Of a DNA stretch of 64,000 nucleotides, positions 9,601 through 17,464 are shown one piece after another. The stretch spans positions 1 through 64,000 of the forward strand of contig JAAXKQ010000017.1 in the NCBI GenBank assembly GCA_025612245.1. The letters run 5' to 3'. Within the stretch, counting starts at the first letter, position 1, and every line of letters begins with the position of its first letter. The notes below the pieces were generated by a model. The model saw only the letters and a program-made list of their open reading frames with translations, did no database searches and was not told the DNA's origin. This stretch comes from Ignavibacteria bacterium (GTDB lineage Bacteria; Bacteroidota; Ignavibacteria; Ignavibacteriales; SURF-24). Position numbers and translations under genes: made by a program.

Positions 9601-9952
9601 CGCGGGTAACGTAAATCCTCTCGTCAGGTCGGATGGGAGGGTCTGCTGCCTGGAGGCAAGCAATCCCCGCTTCCCCCTGGGGCTGATATGCGGCGTGCAG
9701 TATGAAGAAACCATAGTTGAGTTTAACAGGGGCGACGTTTTGCTTTTAATGACTGACGGGCTAATTGAGGCTCAGTCAAAGTCTAAAGAGCTTTACGGAA
9801 TCGAGAGGCTGAAGGATATTCTTTCAAAGCCTGAAATTACTGATCAGTCTGCCTCTGAAATCAAGGACCGTATTGTCTGGGAGGTAAACTCTTTCTGCGC
9901 GGACGGCAGTCCTCATGACGACATGACGATTATTGTAGTCAAGCGCCTTTAG
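6647..9952 (+). CDS. Beta-propeller sensor with Y_Y_Y domain and SpoIIE phosphatase output
   Basis: 1101 residues. After an N-terminal hydrophobic export segment (about 22-43) come about a dozen Reg_prop repeats ('LWIGTEDGL', 'IWIGTNGGGVDLFD', 'LWIGTHGGGVNLFD') forming a large periplasmic propeller to about residue 690. A Y_Y_Y domain follows to about 815, then one membrane helix (about 830-850). The cytoplasmic part (863-1101) is a PP2C/SpoIIE phosphatase with its metal-binding motifs intact: 'SEVGGDFFDYF', 'GDVSGKAMKAAM', 'MTDGLIEAQ' and 'DDMTIIVVK'. In Bacteroidota this kind of sensor usually ends in a histidine kinase (hybrid two-component system), so here an outside ligand would instead control dephosphorylation, perhaps of an anti-anti-sigma factor. 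No such partner is encoded nearby. GGAG precedes the ATG. Confidence 0.9.
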   Translation: MNCILTASNSVYLAGLNPPRKACICLILSALFSLLPVVISPQSSDIYFDPISREQGLSQSIVSCILQDNKGLMYFGTEDGLNVYDGYGFSVLRNAPNDTNSLSYNDITALYEDRDKIIWVGTFNAGLNRYDPSSLGFRRFSFNPLDSNSISNNNVNAICEDSQSRLWIATDNGLCMLEKGALPEKPCRFTRFYACPENSNSISNNRILSLILDRSGNLWAGSESGVDRLTIHGSHISFSHVYSGAKTPASRRVRTIFEDSREDLWIGTEDGLIRLRSSGIKSNAPGFTFYRNDPANKKSLGSNFITAISEDEQGVIWIGTNGGGVDLFDKKNGEFRHFRHDRYDPASLSYNEIRSLYRNRSGIMWVGTYGSGISKVSRSGGQFYHFYYKPEDSNSLSHAIVWSIYEDKDSVLWIGTHNGLDRLDRKSGIYTHYRNKRNDTECISSNIIRVVTDAGKGKLWIGTHGGGVNLFDKKTGKCTVLRHEPGNPNSLAFNEIRSIFRDRAGTVWIGTYGHGLDAYEPSSQRFRHYKNEIGNRESLSNDFVRVIFEDRKGNLWIGTEGGGIDRFDRRTGKFKCFMNNPANMNSLSSNHIFTIYEDKEGFLWLGTWGGGLNKFDPVQEKFQRFNESDGLKSNSIYGILEDNFGNLWMSTNAGLSKFNPGSKTFTNYTIKDGLQDNEFNGGAYFKSRNGELFFGGINGFNSFYPEKIKSNLHLPPVIITSFRKLNKEVKFGCPVAMIREVELSYQDYVFSFEFAGLDYMAPEKNKYAYKMGGFDKSWTFVDASKRFAYYTNLSPGRYTFMVKASNSDGIWNEQGAMLGIIITPPFYRTWWFMALAAFLLFVFAYLFYKWRLKNNAMKTELKAAHEAQMSIMPRSDPHLLGLDVSGICIPASEVGGDFFDYFKYNDRENILGILIGDVSGKAMKAAMTAVLSSGMMMPDIVASEEIKTVFTRVNKALYVKTDKRQFVAACIMLIDVKNNTVSYVNAGNVNPLVRSDGRVCCLEASNPRFPLGLICGVQYEETIVEFNRGDVLLLMTDGLIEAQSKSKELYGIERLKDILSKPEITDQSASEIKDRIVWEVNSFCADGSPHDDMTIIVVKRL

Positions 9953-10135
9953 AATAATTTAATTACCGGGCTTAAAGTTTGCTTTGTGACGCAAAATTCA
10001 GGCAATAAATGCGGTATTAAACGCCGAAATAAAATTCAGGCAGATTTTTATTTTCTTCATTTGAATTTTGGGAAAATAGCCGGTAAATTATCATATGATT
10101 TTAGAAAAGTTTGTCATTAAAGTTTAGGTAGTATT

Positions 10136-10684
10136 ATGAAAATCTACTTTTTATTTAAATATATAGACGAAGAGTATATCTGCAATAATATATATGCCGA
10201 AGAGGAGGGGAAAGTAATTAATTATTCAGTTGAAGAGGACTATATTGTAAAAACAGAAGATCCTGCGGTAAAAAGCCTTGCCCAGCTTGAGGAATTCTAT
10301 CAGGCAAAAGCAAAGGGAAAGAAAACCACTAAGCCGGCTGCCGCAAAACAGACTTCAAAGCAGGAAAATCCTCCGAAACTGGTTCAAAAAGAGTTTGACG
10401 ACGTGAAAGAAGCCCTTTATTTCCTTGAAGGGACGCTTGAGGATTTTAATGAGGATATTCCGGCCCGCAGAAAACTTCTGCCTATTGTAAATCCTTATGA
10501 TCTCGACTTTGAAGATGACAGCGAAGACTTTGCAGCCTTTGGCGAATCTGAGGAGGATCTGGAAAAAGGAGGCTTTTTTGAAGATGATGATCTTGATGAT
10601 TTTACTGCTGGTGAGGATGAAGATGAGGATGGATTCGGCTCGGATTATGACGACGATGAGGATGACAGGTACGATAAGTACTAA
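10136..10684 (+). CDS. Hypothetical protein with very acidic C-terminus
   Basis: 182 residues, no recognised family. The first ~35 residues ('MKIYFLFKYIDEEYICNNIYAEEEG') look like a small folded beta element. A Lys-rich linker follows (about 60-85), then a helical segment ('DDVKEALYFLEGTLEDFNED'). Residues 120-182 are dominated by Asp and Glu, with few hydrophobics, and are probably disordered. No signal peptide or membrane helix, so cytoplasmic. Acidic tails of this type can bind basic proteins or metal ions, but nothing here shows which. It stands alone, 183 nt after the phosphatase sensor. Confidence 0.6.
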   Translation: MKIYFLFKYIDEEYICNNIYAEEEGKVINYSVEEDYIVKTEDPAVKSLAQLEEFYQAKAKGKKTTKPAAAKQTSKQENPPKLVQKEFDDVKEALYFLEGTLEDFNEDIPARRKLLPIVNPYDLDFEDDSEDFAAFGESEEDLEKGGFFEDDDLDDFTAGEDEDEDGFGSDYDDDEDDRYDKY

Positions 10685-10808
10685 AATTAAGTAGTGCTGA
10701 AGCCCTGTGCTTGCTCTTTGTGGCGGCCAATGCTATACAGTGTTTTTCTGAACGTATTCGAGAGCGGGAAATTCCGCTTAGAATCATAATATCCAAATCC
10801 GGTCTTAA

Positions 10809-11744
10809 ATGAAACCTAAATTCCTGAAAAAATATCCTATTACAGATTATTTCTTTATTTTAATTGGAGCCTCAATAATGGCCCTGGGTATCGGGGTCTT
10901 CCTCGTGGACGCTCAGGTTGTTCCGGGCGGCGTAAGCGGCCTCTCCATGGCAATTCACTATCTTTCCAATCGCACCGTTCCCGTTGGCCTCATGATGTGG
11001 CTTTTGAACGTGCCACTTTATGCCTGGGGTCTTAAAGAGCTGGGAAAAAGATTTGGCATAAGGACCTTCTACGGCTTTACGCTCAATTCCTTCTTTATTG
11101 ATCTTTTCAGGGGCGATGTTCCGGGCTTCAGATTCATAAAGCTGCAGCAGACGCAAACAATACGCGACCTCTACCAGCACGATTTTCTTTTCCTCATACT
11201 AATTGGCGCCGTTTTGCTGGGCATCGGGCTTGGCATTATCTTTAAGTTTAAGGGCACTACGGCCGGAAGTGACATTGTTGCTGCAATTATGCAGAAGCGC
11301 TACGGCTGGAAACCGGGGCAGGCTATCATGTTTATCGACTTTTTCGTCATTGCTTCTGCCGGTTTTATCATTGAAATGAAGCACCTTTCACCCTTAAGAC
11401 CCGCCATGTCGCTTACTTTGTATGCTTTCTTCCTTCTGTTTGTCTCAAGTAAGCTGGTGGATACTATAGTTGACGGATTTGATTACGCCAGGATGGCATT
11501 TATTATTTCGGATAAATCCGATGAAATTGCCAACCTCATCATGAACGATTTCAGCCGTGGGGCAACGGGCCTTAGGGCGCACGGCCTTTATAAAAATATA
11601 GACCGCGAAATCATCTTTACCGTCGTAACTTTTAAGGAGATTCCGGAGCTGACGGAGGCAATCCGGGAAGTGGACCCTGATGCCTTTGTGATAATAGGTA
11701 ACGTGCATGAAGTGCTTGGCGAAGGGTTCAGACGAAGATTCTAA
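10809..11744 (+). CDS. YitT family membrane protein
   Basis: 311 residues. Five to six membrane helices fill residues 12-210 ('YFFILIGASIMALGIGVFLV', 'FLFLILIGAVLLGIGLGIIF', 'AIMFIDFFVIASAGFII'), with the family signature 'VVPGGVSGLSMAIHYL' near the N-terminus and 'GTTAGSDIVAAIMQKRYG' in the middle. The last ~90 residues form the soluble DUF2179 domain ('EIPELTEAIREVDPDAFVIIGNVHEVLGEGF'). This DUF161+DUF2179 layout defines YitT proteins of the inner membrane; transport has been suggested for relatives but the substrate is unknown. No operon partner is evident. Confidence 0.9.
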   Translation: MKPKFLKKYPITDYFFILIGASIMALGIGVFLVDAQVVPGGVSGLSMAIHYLSNRTVPVGLMMWLLNVPLYAWGLKELGKRFGIRTFYGFTLNSFFIDLFRGDVPGFRFIKLQQTQTIRDLYQHDFLFLILIGAVLLGIGLGIIFKFKGTTAGSDIVAAIMQKRYGWKPGQAIMFIDFFVIASAGFIIEMKHLSPLRPAMSLTLYAFFLLFVSSKLVDTIVDGFDYARMAFIISDKSDEIANLIMNDFSRGATGLRAHGLYKNIDREIIFTVVTFKEIPELTEAIREVDPDAFVIIGNVHEVLGEGFRRRF

Positions 11745-11902
11745 GTATTGTTTTCCCGGGCAGGCGTGTGCTGTTTGTCACTTGCCTTTGTCATTTTAAG
11801 TATATACTTTATACTTGTAGTAGTTGGTGGAGTTGTTTAAAATTAGTGCAATTTTTCTTCTTAAGTCTTGACATTATTTTTTAATCAACATATATTGCCG
11901 TC

Positions 11903-12313
11903 ATGAAAATCAAAGTAACCATACTTTTTCTATTTATTGTCGCTCTTTTTGCCGGGACTCTAGTGGCCGAAGCCTGGGTTTATGATTTCAAAGCCAGCAA
12001 CGAAGGCGACGATATATTGGTTGAATGGAGAACTACCCGGGAAAACAACCTTCAGTATTTTGCCATTGAAAGAAGGTCCGGAAGCAGCGGCGATTTTTAT
12101 GAAATAACAAGGGTAATTCCAAGAGGCAGCAACTCGTATTATTCATATACAGACAAATCTGCTTACAAACCAACTGACAGTTTTTATGCCTATCGGCTTG
12201 CAATTTATGAACAGGGCGGAAAAGTCAACTACATCAAAGAGTATGGTATCTCGCATTCTACAGTTTCAGGAGTTAGACGTACCTGGGGCAGTATCAAAGC
12301 AATGTTCAGATGA
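11903..12313 (+). CDS. Small secreted protein with a fibronectin III-like fold
   Basis: 136 residues. Signal peptide MKIKVTILFLFIVALFAGTLV cleaved near AEA. The mature part ('ILVEWRTTRENNLQYFAIERRSGSSGDFYEI', quoted in parts: VEWRTTREN, YFAIERRSG, FYAYRLAIYE) has the pattern seen in fibronectin type III-like modules of exported Bacteroidota proteins, usually found next to a sorting domain. Here it stands alone with no sorting tail, so it is probably periplasmic. It precedes the SpoIID-like lipoprotein by 55 nt in the same direction. Confidence 0.65.
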   Translation: MKIKVTILFLFIVALFAGTLVAEAWVYDFKASNEGDDILVEWRTTRENNLQYFAIERRSGSSGDFYEITRVIPRGSNSYYSYTDKSAYKPTDSFYAYRLAIYEQGGKVNYIKEYGISHSTVSGVRRTWGSIKAMFR

Positions 12314-12368
12314 AGCACTTCCTTTGTCCGATTCTTTCTTAAAACACCGTTATTCCCGATTCCTCAAA

Positions 12369-13604
12369 ATGACCGAATTTCTCTCTTTTTTTGTCTTTGC
12401 CTTACTGTTTGTTCAATGTTCGGCACCCTCAAGACTCAATAAAACAAGATTTAACAAAAGAAATGAATCATCCTTAGTCCGCGTACTTTTGGATGATGAC
12501 ATTCAGAAGAAAACCGTATCTTTTGATATACCTGTTGTTCTGAAAAACAGCCAGGGCCGGGTTACCGAAATTGATGCCGGCGAAAAGTTTTCTTTTTTTG
12601 CCGATGAAGGAGGCGTATCCCTTAAAGTGGGGAAGAAAAAGTTCTCCGTTGCACTGTGCGACATCGAGCCTGAATCCCGTGAGGAGCTCCTGACCTACAA
12701 GGGCAAATCCTATAAGGGCAGCTTTTCGGTCATGAATTCAAAGGGTAAACTGATGCTCGTAAACTCGCTCGGACTGGAGGATTACCTTAAGGGCGTGCTT
12801 TATTCCGAGATGGGCGTTGCTTCCTCAAGAGAAGAGGACCTTGAAGCCCTGAAGGCATTTGCCGTATGCGCAAGGAACTATACCGTTATGAGGCTCAGGC
12901 AGTCCGGACGGCAGTTCGACCTTTATTCCGACATCCGCGACCAGGTCTATGGAGGCTACCACCCGTCAAAAACTCTGATAAGCCGTGCAGTTGATGAAAC
13001 CGCAAACCTGATCCTGAAGTATAACGGGGAGCTAGCAACGGTTTATTATTCCTCCTCGTGCGGGGGCAGGACGGAGAAGGCGGATAACGTTTTCAGCCAG
13101 AAAAACCTCCCTTACCTGGCCGGCATGAGTGAAGGGGATGATGCTTACTGCCAGATCGCTCCCGGGTATGAATGGGAAGAAAATTATTCGGCCAGGGATA
13201 TCATTGGCTTTCTTACAGGCTCGGGCTACATAAAGAAGGGCGATTACACCATAAAAGATATTGAAATTAAAAGCAGGTTCGAATCAGGGCGCGTAAATGA
13301 GCTGAATATTTCTCTGGAGAACGGCAAAGGCGAGCCTATGAACGTTACCATCATCGGAAACAAAATTCGCTATGTCATTAGGTCCAAGGCATCCAAAAGC
13401 CTTCTTAAGAGTACCATGTTCGACCTTAAGCCGCAGTATGAAGGTCAAAACCTGGAACGGGTTACCTTCCATGGTCGAGGTAACGGACACGGCGTGGGTT
13501 TATGTCAGTGGGGTGCAATTGGGCAGTCTAGAACGGGCAGAAAATTTGAGGACATACTGAGCTTTTATTTCCCCGGAACAGAATTAAGTGAGATTGAACA
13601 ATGA
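12369..13604 (+). CDS. SpoIID/LytB domain lipoprotein
   Basis: 411 residues from the ATG at 12369, which opens a lipoprotein-like signal (MTEFLSFFVFALLFVQC, Cys17). A longer reading frame reaches back to 12186, but that overlaps the preceding gene and lacks the signal. The SpoIID domain is clear: 'LGLEDYLKGVLYSEM', 'ALKAFAVCARNYTVMRL', 'VDETANLILKYNGE', 'YYSSSCGGRTEKADNVF' and the C-terminal 'GRGNGHGVGLCQWGA'. In sporulating bacteria SpoIID is a peptidoglycan lytic transglycosylase or amidase enhancer; here it probably trims cell-wall glycan in the periplasm. Its stop overlaps the Maf start (ATGA), so the two are co-translated. Confidence 0.85.
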   Translation: MTEFLSFFVFALLFVQCSAPSRLNKTRFNKRNESSLVRVLLDDDIQKKTVSFDIPVVLKNSQGRVTEIDAGEKFSFFADEGGVSLKVGKKKFSVALCDIEPESREELLTYKGKSYKGSFSVMNSKGKLMLVNSLGLEDYLKGVLYSEMGVASSREEDLEALKAFAVCARNYTVMRLRQSGRQFDLYSDIRDQVYGGYHPSKTLISRAVDETANLILKYNGELATVYYSSSCGGRTEKADNVFSQKNLPYLAGMSEGDDAYCQIAPGYEWEENYSARDIIGFLTGSGYIKKGDYTIKDIEIKSRFESGRVNELNISLENGKGEPMNVTIIGNKIRYVIRSKASKSLLKSTMFDLKPQYEGQNLERVTFHGRGNGHGVGLCQWGAIGQSRTGRKFEDILSFYFPGTELSEIEQ

Positions 13605-14182
13605 TTAAGACAGATCTACCGATATACCTTGCTTCAAAGTCTCCAAGGCGGAAGCACCTGCTGGAGCTTCTGAACCTGAAATTTAAGACGTTCAACGTGG
13701 ACTTGAATGAGGAGATTCTGGATGGTGAACACCCGGTTAAAACGGTAAAAAGGCTCTCTGAACAGAAGCTTCTCGAAGCACGCAAAAGGATTTCTTCGGA
13801 AGGAATTTTTATTACGGCAGATACAATTGTTGTGCTTGAGGACAGGATCATTGGCAAGCCCCGGGATGAGGCCGATGCCGAAAAGATTCTCAAGTCCCTG
13901 AGCGGAAAAACACACGCCGTCTATACCGGTTTTGCCGTCAGCAATACGGTAAAAAACCTTACGCTCATTGAATACGAAAAGACGCTCGTTACATTCCGGC
14001 ACCTGGAAAATGAGGAAATACTGGACTATATTAAATCCGGAAGTCCAATGGACAAGGCCGGTGCATACGGAATACAGGACGATTTCGGCGCCGTCTTCGT
14101 GCGCAGGATCGATGGCTGTTACTATAATGTGGTTGGATTGCCACTGACAAAGCTTTATGATGCATTAAAGAAAGTCATTTAA
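13601..14182 (+). CDS. maf: Maf family nucleoside triphosphate pyrophosphatase
   Basis: 193 residues, the usual Maf length. N-terminal 'LASKSPRRKHLLELL' is the phosphate-binding signature, 'ITADTIVVLEDRIIGKP' carries the catalytic Asp, and 'MDKAGAYGIQDDFG' is the family's C-terminal motif. Maf enzymes hydrolyse dTTP, UTP or modified pyrimidine nucleotides to the monophosphate and may prevent misincorporation. The ATG overlaps the upstream stop in ATGA and the downstream flippase-like gene follows after 11 nt, so the three likely form one operon. Confidence 0.9.
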   Translation: MIKTDLPIYLASKSPRRKHLLELLNLKFKTFNVDLNEEILDGEHPVKTVKRLSEQKLLEARKRISSEGIFITADTIVVLEDRIIGKPRDEADAEKILKSLSGKTHAVYTGFAVSNTVKNLTLIEYEKTLVTFRHLENEEILDYIKSGSPMDKAGAYGIQDDFGAVFVRRIDGCYYNVVGLPLTKLYDALKKVI

Positions 14183-14193
14183 GAGGATTTTAC

Positions 14194-15159
14194 GTGTTAG
14201 AAAAAGTAAAAAGGAATATATTCCGCTCCCTGGCCGTTGCAGCAATTCTGTACCTTGCCTTTACGGTCTATGCCGATTACAGGAGCGTGATCTCGGCATT
14301 CGCAAGGTTCAGCTGGGCCCTTCTGCCGCTTCTTCTGGCGCTTTCATTTGTGAACTATCTAACAAGATTTTACAAGTGGGATTATTATCTTAAAGTTCTG
14401 AACGTAAAGATTTCCAGGCTGGATTCCTTTGCCATTTTTATGTCGGGACTCATAATGAGTGTTACGCCGGGAAAGATGGGGGAGCTGCTGAAATCCTACC
14501 TGGTTAAGCAGGTTTCTAATGAGCCGATAAGCAGGACGGCACCCGTGGTGATGGTTGAAAGAATAACTGACTTCATTTCGCTGGTCCTTTTGTCGCTCAT
14601 AGGTGCATATGTATTTAACTACGGGCGTCTTGTTGTCATCGGTACGGGGATATTTTTCCTTTTGATTACACTCGTAATCAGCCATAAAAGGCTTTCTTTT
14701 TACCTGATTGACCTGGTTGTAGGTCTGGGGTTTCTGAAAAAATACGGCGAAAGGATACGTACGGCATACGAAAGCATTTATCTTTTGCTGCGCCCCCTGC
14801 CGCTTTTCTACATGGTTGTAATCAGCTTTTTTTCCTGGTTCCTTGAGTGTTTGGGTTATTATATAATTCTTTTTAATTTCGGGGTTCATTTTAACATTCT
14901 CTGGCCGACATTTGTTTATACATTCTCCACGATTGCCGGGGCAATAACAATGCTGCCGGGGGGACTCGGGGTTACAGACGGTTCCCTGACATTTTTATTG
15001 ATTAAAAATAAAGTCCCCAAAGACATTGCCGTTTCTTCGACATTTATTGTAAGAGCAGTTACGCTTTGGTTCGCAGTTCTACTCGGAGTCATTAGTGTTT
15101 CTTTTTATCAACGCAGGTATGGTAATATATCAGTTGAAACTTCAATAAATAATTCATAG
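14194..15159 (+). CDS. YbhN/UPF0104-type flippase-like membrane protein
   Basis: 321 residues with a GTG start preceded by AAGAGGA at good spacing. Eight or so membrane helices are visible. '[18 protein letters not shown]', '[20 protein letters not shown]' and '[21 protein letters not shown]' match the lysylphosphatidylglycerol synthase transmembrane region (UPF0104/YbhN family). Lacking the soluble synthase domain, it is more likely a lipid or lipid-linked sugar flippase of the inner membrane; the substrate is unknown. It lies just before isocitrate dehydrogenase (11-nt gap). Confidence 0.85.
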   Translation: MLEKVKRNIFRSLAVAAILYLAFTVYADYRSVISAFARFSWALLPLLLALSFVNYLTRFYKWDYYLKVLNVKISRLDSFAIFMSGLIMSVTPGKMGELLKSYLVKQVSNEPISRTAPVVMVERITDFISLVLLSLIGAYVFNYGRLVVIGTGIFFLLITLVISHKRLSFYLIDLVVGLGFLKKYGERIRTAYESIYLLLRPLPLFYMVVISFFSWFLECLGYYIILFNFGVHFNILWPTFVYTFSTIAGAITMLPGGLGVTDGSLTFLLIKNKVPKDIAVSSTFIVRAVTLWFAVLLGVISVSFYQRRYGNISVETSINNS

Positions 15160-15170
15160 GAGAATCCGCC

Positions 15171-16424
15171 ATGGCAAAGTTCAAGAACATCAGCGTTCCG
15201 GATGAAGGCTCTAAAATTACCATCCAGGATGACAGGCTGGTCGTTCCGGATAACCCTGTCATCCCTTTTATAGAAGGTGACGGAACAGGCCCGGACATTT
15301 GGAAAGCCTCAAGGCTTGTCTTTGATGCCGCAGTTGAAAAGGCTTATAAGGGAAAAAGAAAGATCTCATGGATGGAAGTTTTTGCAGGCGATAAAGCTAC
15401 CGGGATTTACGGGAAGGACCAGTGGCTTCCCAAGGAGACAATTAAGGCCATAGGAGAATATGTAGTTGCAATTAAAGGTCCCCTTACAACCCCGATAGGC
15501 GGGGGAATAAGAAGCCTTAACGTGACCTTGAGACAGAAGCTTGACCTTTTTGCCTGCGTCAGACCCGTTAAGTATTATGCTGGCACGCCAAGCCCAATGA
15601 AGCGGCCGCAGGACCTCAATATTGTTTTATTCAGGGAAAACACTGAGGACGTTTATGCAGGCATTGAATTCAAGGCGGGCTCCAGGGAAGCAAACAGAAT
15701 AATTGAAATGCTGAAAAGCGACTTCAGGAAGGATATCCGCCCTGATTCGGGTATAGGCATAAAGCCAATGAGCGAATTCGGCTCGGCAAGGCTCGTTAAA
15801 AAGGCCATAGATTACGCCATCCAGAATAAAAGGAAAAGCGTTACGCTCGTTCATAAAGGCAATATCATGAAGTTCACCGAAGGCTCATTCAAGGAATGGG
15901 GCTATAAGGTTGCAAAGCAGGATTATGCAGATGTAATTGTAACCGAGGAAGAAGTTTCTTCTAAGTACGGCGGCAAGGTGCCAGAAGGCAAATTGATAAT
16001 TAAGGACAGGATAGCAGACAGCATGTTCCAGCAGCTATTGTTAAGGCCGGGCGAATATGACGTGGTTGCTACACCCAACCTTAACGGCGATTACCTCTCG
16101 GATGCTGCTGCTGCACAGGTAGGCGGGCTTGGCATTGCGCCTGGAGCTAACATCAGCTATCACGTGGCGCTCTTTGAGGCTACACACGGTACGGCTCCTA
16201 AGTATGCAGGGCTCGATAAGATCAACCCCGGTTCAGTCATACTCTCCGGTGTAATGATGCTCGAATACATGGGCTGGCATGAGGCTGCTCTTTTGATCGA
16301 GAAGGCAATGACGAAAACAATTAAATCAAAAGTTGTGACCTATGACTTCGCACGTCTTATGACGGGCGCAAAAGAAGTAAAAACTTCGGAATTTGCCCGC
16401 GCAATTGTAGACAATATGAAGTAA
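15171..16424 (+). CDS. icd: Isocitrate dehydrogenase (NADP-type)
   Basis: 417 residues, close to E. coli Icd. Oxidative decarboxylation of isocitrate to 2-oxoglutarate in the TCA cycle. Visible motifs: '[15 protein letters not shown]', '[19 protein letters not shown]' with the substrate-binding Ser of Icd, '[14 protein letters not shown]', '[14 protein letters not shown]', '[15 protein letters not shown]', '[15 protein letters not shown]', and '[11 protein letters not shown]'. AGGAGA precedes the ATG. The strong hairpin at 16448-16497 ends the transcript, so it may be last in an operon from the SpoIID gene onward. Confidence 0.95.
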   Translation: MAKFKNISVPDEGSKITIQDDRLVVPDNPVIPFIEGDGTGPDIWKASRLVFDAAVEKAYKGKRKISWMEVFAGDKATGIYGKDQWLPKETIKAIGEYVVAIKGPLTTPIGGGIRSLNVTLRQKLDLFACVRPVKYYAGTPSPMKRPQDLNIVLFRENTEDVYAGIEFKAGSREANRIIEMLKSDFRKDIRPDSGIGIKPMSEFGSARLVKKAIDYAIQNKRKSVTLVHKGNIMKFTEGSFKEWGYKVAKQDYADVIVTEEEVSSKYGGKVPEGKLIIKDRIADSMFQQLLLRPGEYDVVATPNLNGDYLSDAAAAQVGGLGIAPGANISYHVALFEATHGTAPKYAGLDKINPGSVILSGVMMLEYMGWHEAALLIEKAMTKTIKSKVVTYDFARLMTGAKEVKTSEFARAIVDNMK

Positions 16425-16447
16425 ATTTGATATAATATAAAATAAAT

Positions 16448-16497
16448 AAGTCCACTTTATCCATTATGTTGATTTTCAAAAGTGGACTTCTTATTTT
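16448..16497 (+). terminator. Terminator after icd
   Basis: AAGTCCACTTT (16448-16458) pairs with AAAGTGGACTT (16479-16489), followed by CTTATTTT. Confidence 0.75.
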
Positions 16498-16526
16498 AAC
16501 AAAACTATTAAAATTGAGGAGGCACC

Positions 16527-16910
16527 ATGTCCAGAGATAACGGTCTGGGAAAAGGATTATTAATAGGTTTAATAACCGGTTCAGTTGTAGGTTCAATCGT
16601 CGCTCTCCTGTACGCTCCTAAAAGCGGCAAGGAACTCAGACGCGACATTAAGGACAAAACTGACGAATTTATGGGGGAGGCTGAACAGTACCTTGCCGAC
16701 GCTAAGGTTAAAGCCGTGGAACTTATCAACGATGGGAAAAAAAAATCTGAAAAGCTGATTTCTGACGCCAGAGTTAAAGTAGAGGGCTTGCTTCAGGATG
16801 CAGAGAAGGCTCTTGATAATGCAAAGAATTTGGCCGGCGACGAAGGCGACAAGCTCAAAAGCGCTTTCAAGGCGGGGCTTGATGCATACAGGAACGAACA
16901 GAATTCTTAA
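16527..16910 (+). CDS. YtxH domain protein
   Basis: 127 residues. An N-terminal membrane helix with the YtxH signature 'GLLIGLITGSVVGSIVALLYAPKSGKELRRDI' (positions 10-41, read in parts) is followed by ~90 residues of amphipathic helix rich in Lys, Glu, Asp and Ala. YtxH proteins are membrane-anchored stress or general stress-linked proteins of unknown mechanism. GAGGAGG lies before the ATG. It probably pairs with the DUF948 protein downstream, as ytxH and ytxG do in Bacillus. Confidence 0.85.
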   Translation: MSRDNGLGKGLLIGLITGSVVGSIVALLYAPKSGKELRRDIKDKTDEFMGEAEQYLADAKVKAVELINDGKKKSEKLISDARVKVEGLLQDAEKALDNAKNLAGDEGDKLKSAFKAGLDAYRNEQNS

Positions 16911-17036
16911 AATCCGAAAAGCAACTATTTTTTTCTGGCTGCGTTATTCTTAAGATGCAGATCTGTTTGATTTTAGAGGATGAGTCTAATTATTATCTAA
17001 CTTAAAGCCTCGTCATTAAGGCAGGGAGATTGAACT

Positions 17037-17429
17037 ATGGATACAGCGTTGAATATCTTTCTGATTATTTTGCTGATTGCGGCATCAATTCTGTGCATTT
17101 ATCTTATAATTACCCTTAAACAGGTTACAAAGACAATTGCGGCCCTACAGAAGGATGTCGAACAGATAAAGGGAAATGTGGAACCTATTCTTGCCAACGT
17201 TAACATTATTACAGGCAAGGTGGCCCTTGTTACCGAAGAGGTTGAATCTGTTATTTCGGCAGTAAAAGTATTAATCGAAAACTTAAAGGATAAAGCTGAA
17301 GATCTTCTGGACAAAACTAAACGAATCAAAGCAAGTGTGGGAGATAGTCCGGGGGGAGATGTTTTCAGGAAAGTAGTTGGAATTTCCCGCGGAATATCTG
17401 CCTTTTGGGGTACTCTAAAAAATAAATAA
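17037..17429 (+). CDS. DUF948 (YtxG-like) membrane protein
   Basis: 130 residues. One N-terminal membrane helix (about 5-27, 'IFLIILLIAASILCIYLII') and then a long helical stretch ('TKTIAALQKDVEQIKGNVEP', 'VEEVESVISAVKVLIENLKD' pattern) as in DUF948 proteins. Function unknown; the neighbouring YtxH protein suggests a shared membrane-associated role. AGGGAGATTGAACT precedes the ATG. The EF-G paralogue begins 35 nt after. Confidence 0.8.
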   Translation: MDTALNIFLIILLIAASILCIYLIITLKQVTKTIAALQKDVEQIKGNVEPILANVNIITGKVALVTEEVESVISAVKVLIENLKDKAEDLLDKTKRIKASVGDSPGGDVFRKVVGISRGISAFWGTLKNK

Positions 17430-17464
17430 ATTAAGGGTAAATTTTAATTTAGTGGAGGTCTCAC

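Noticed and set aside
15627-15854. Minus-strand ORF within icd
   Set aside because: Shadow of a well-supported housekeeping gene.
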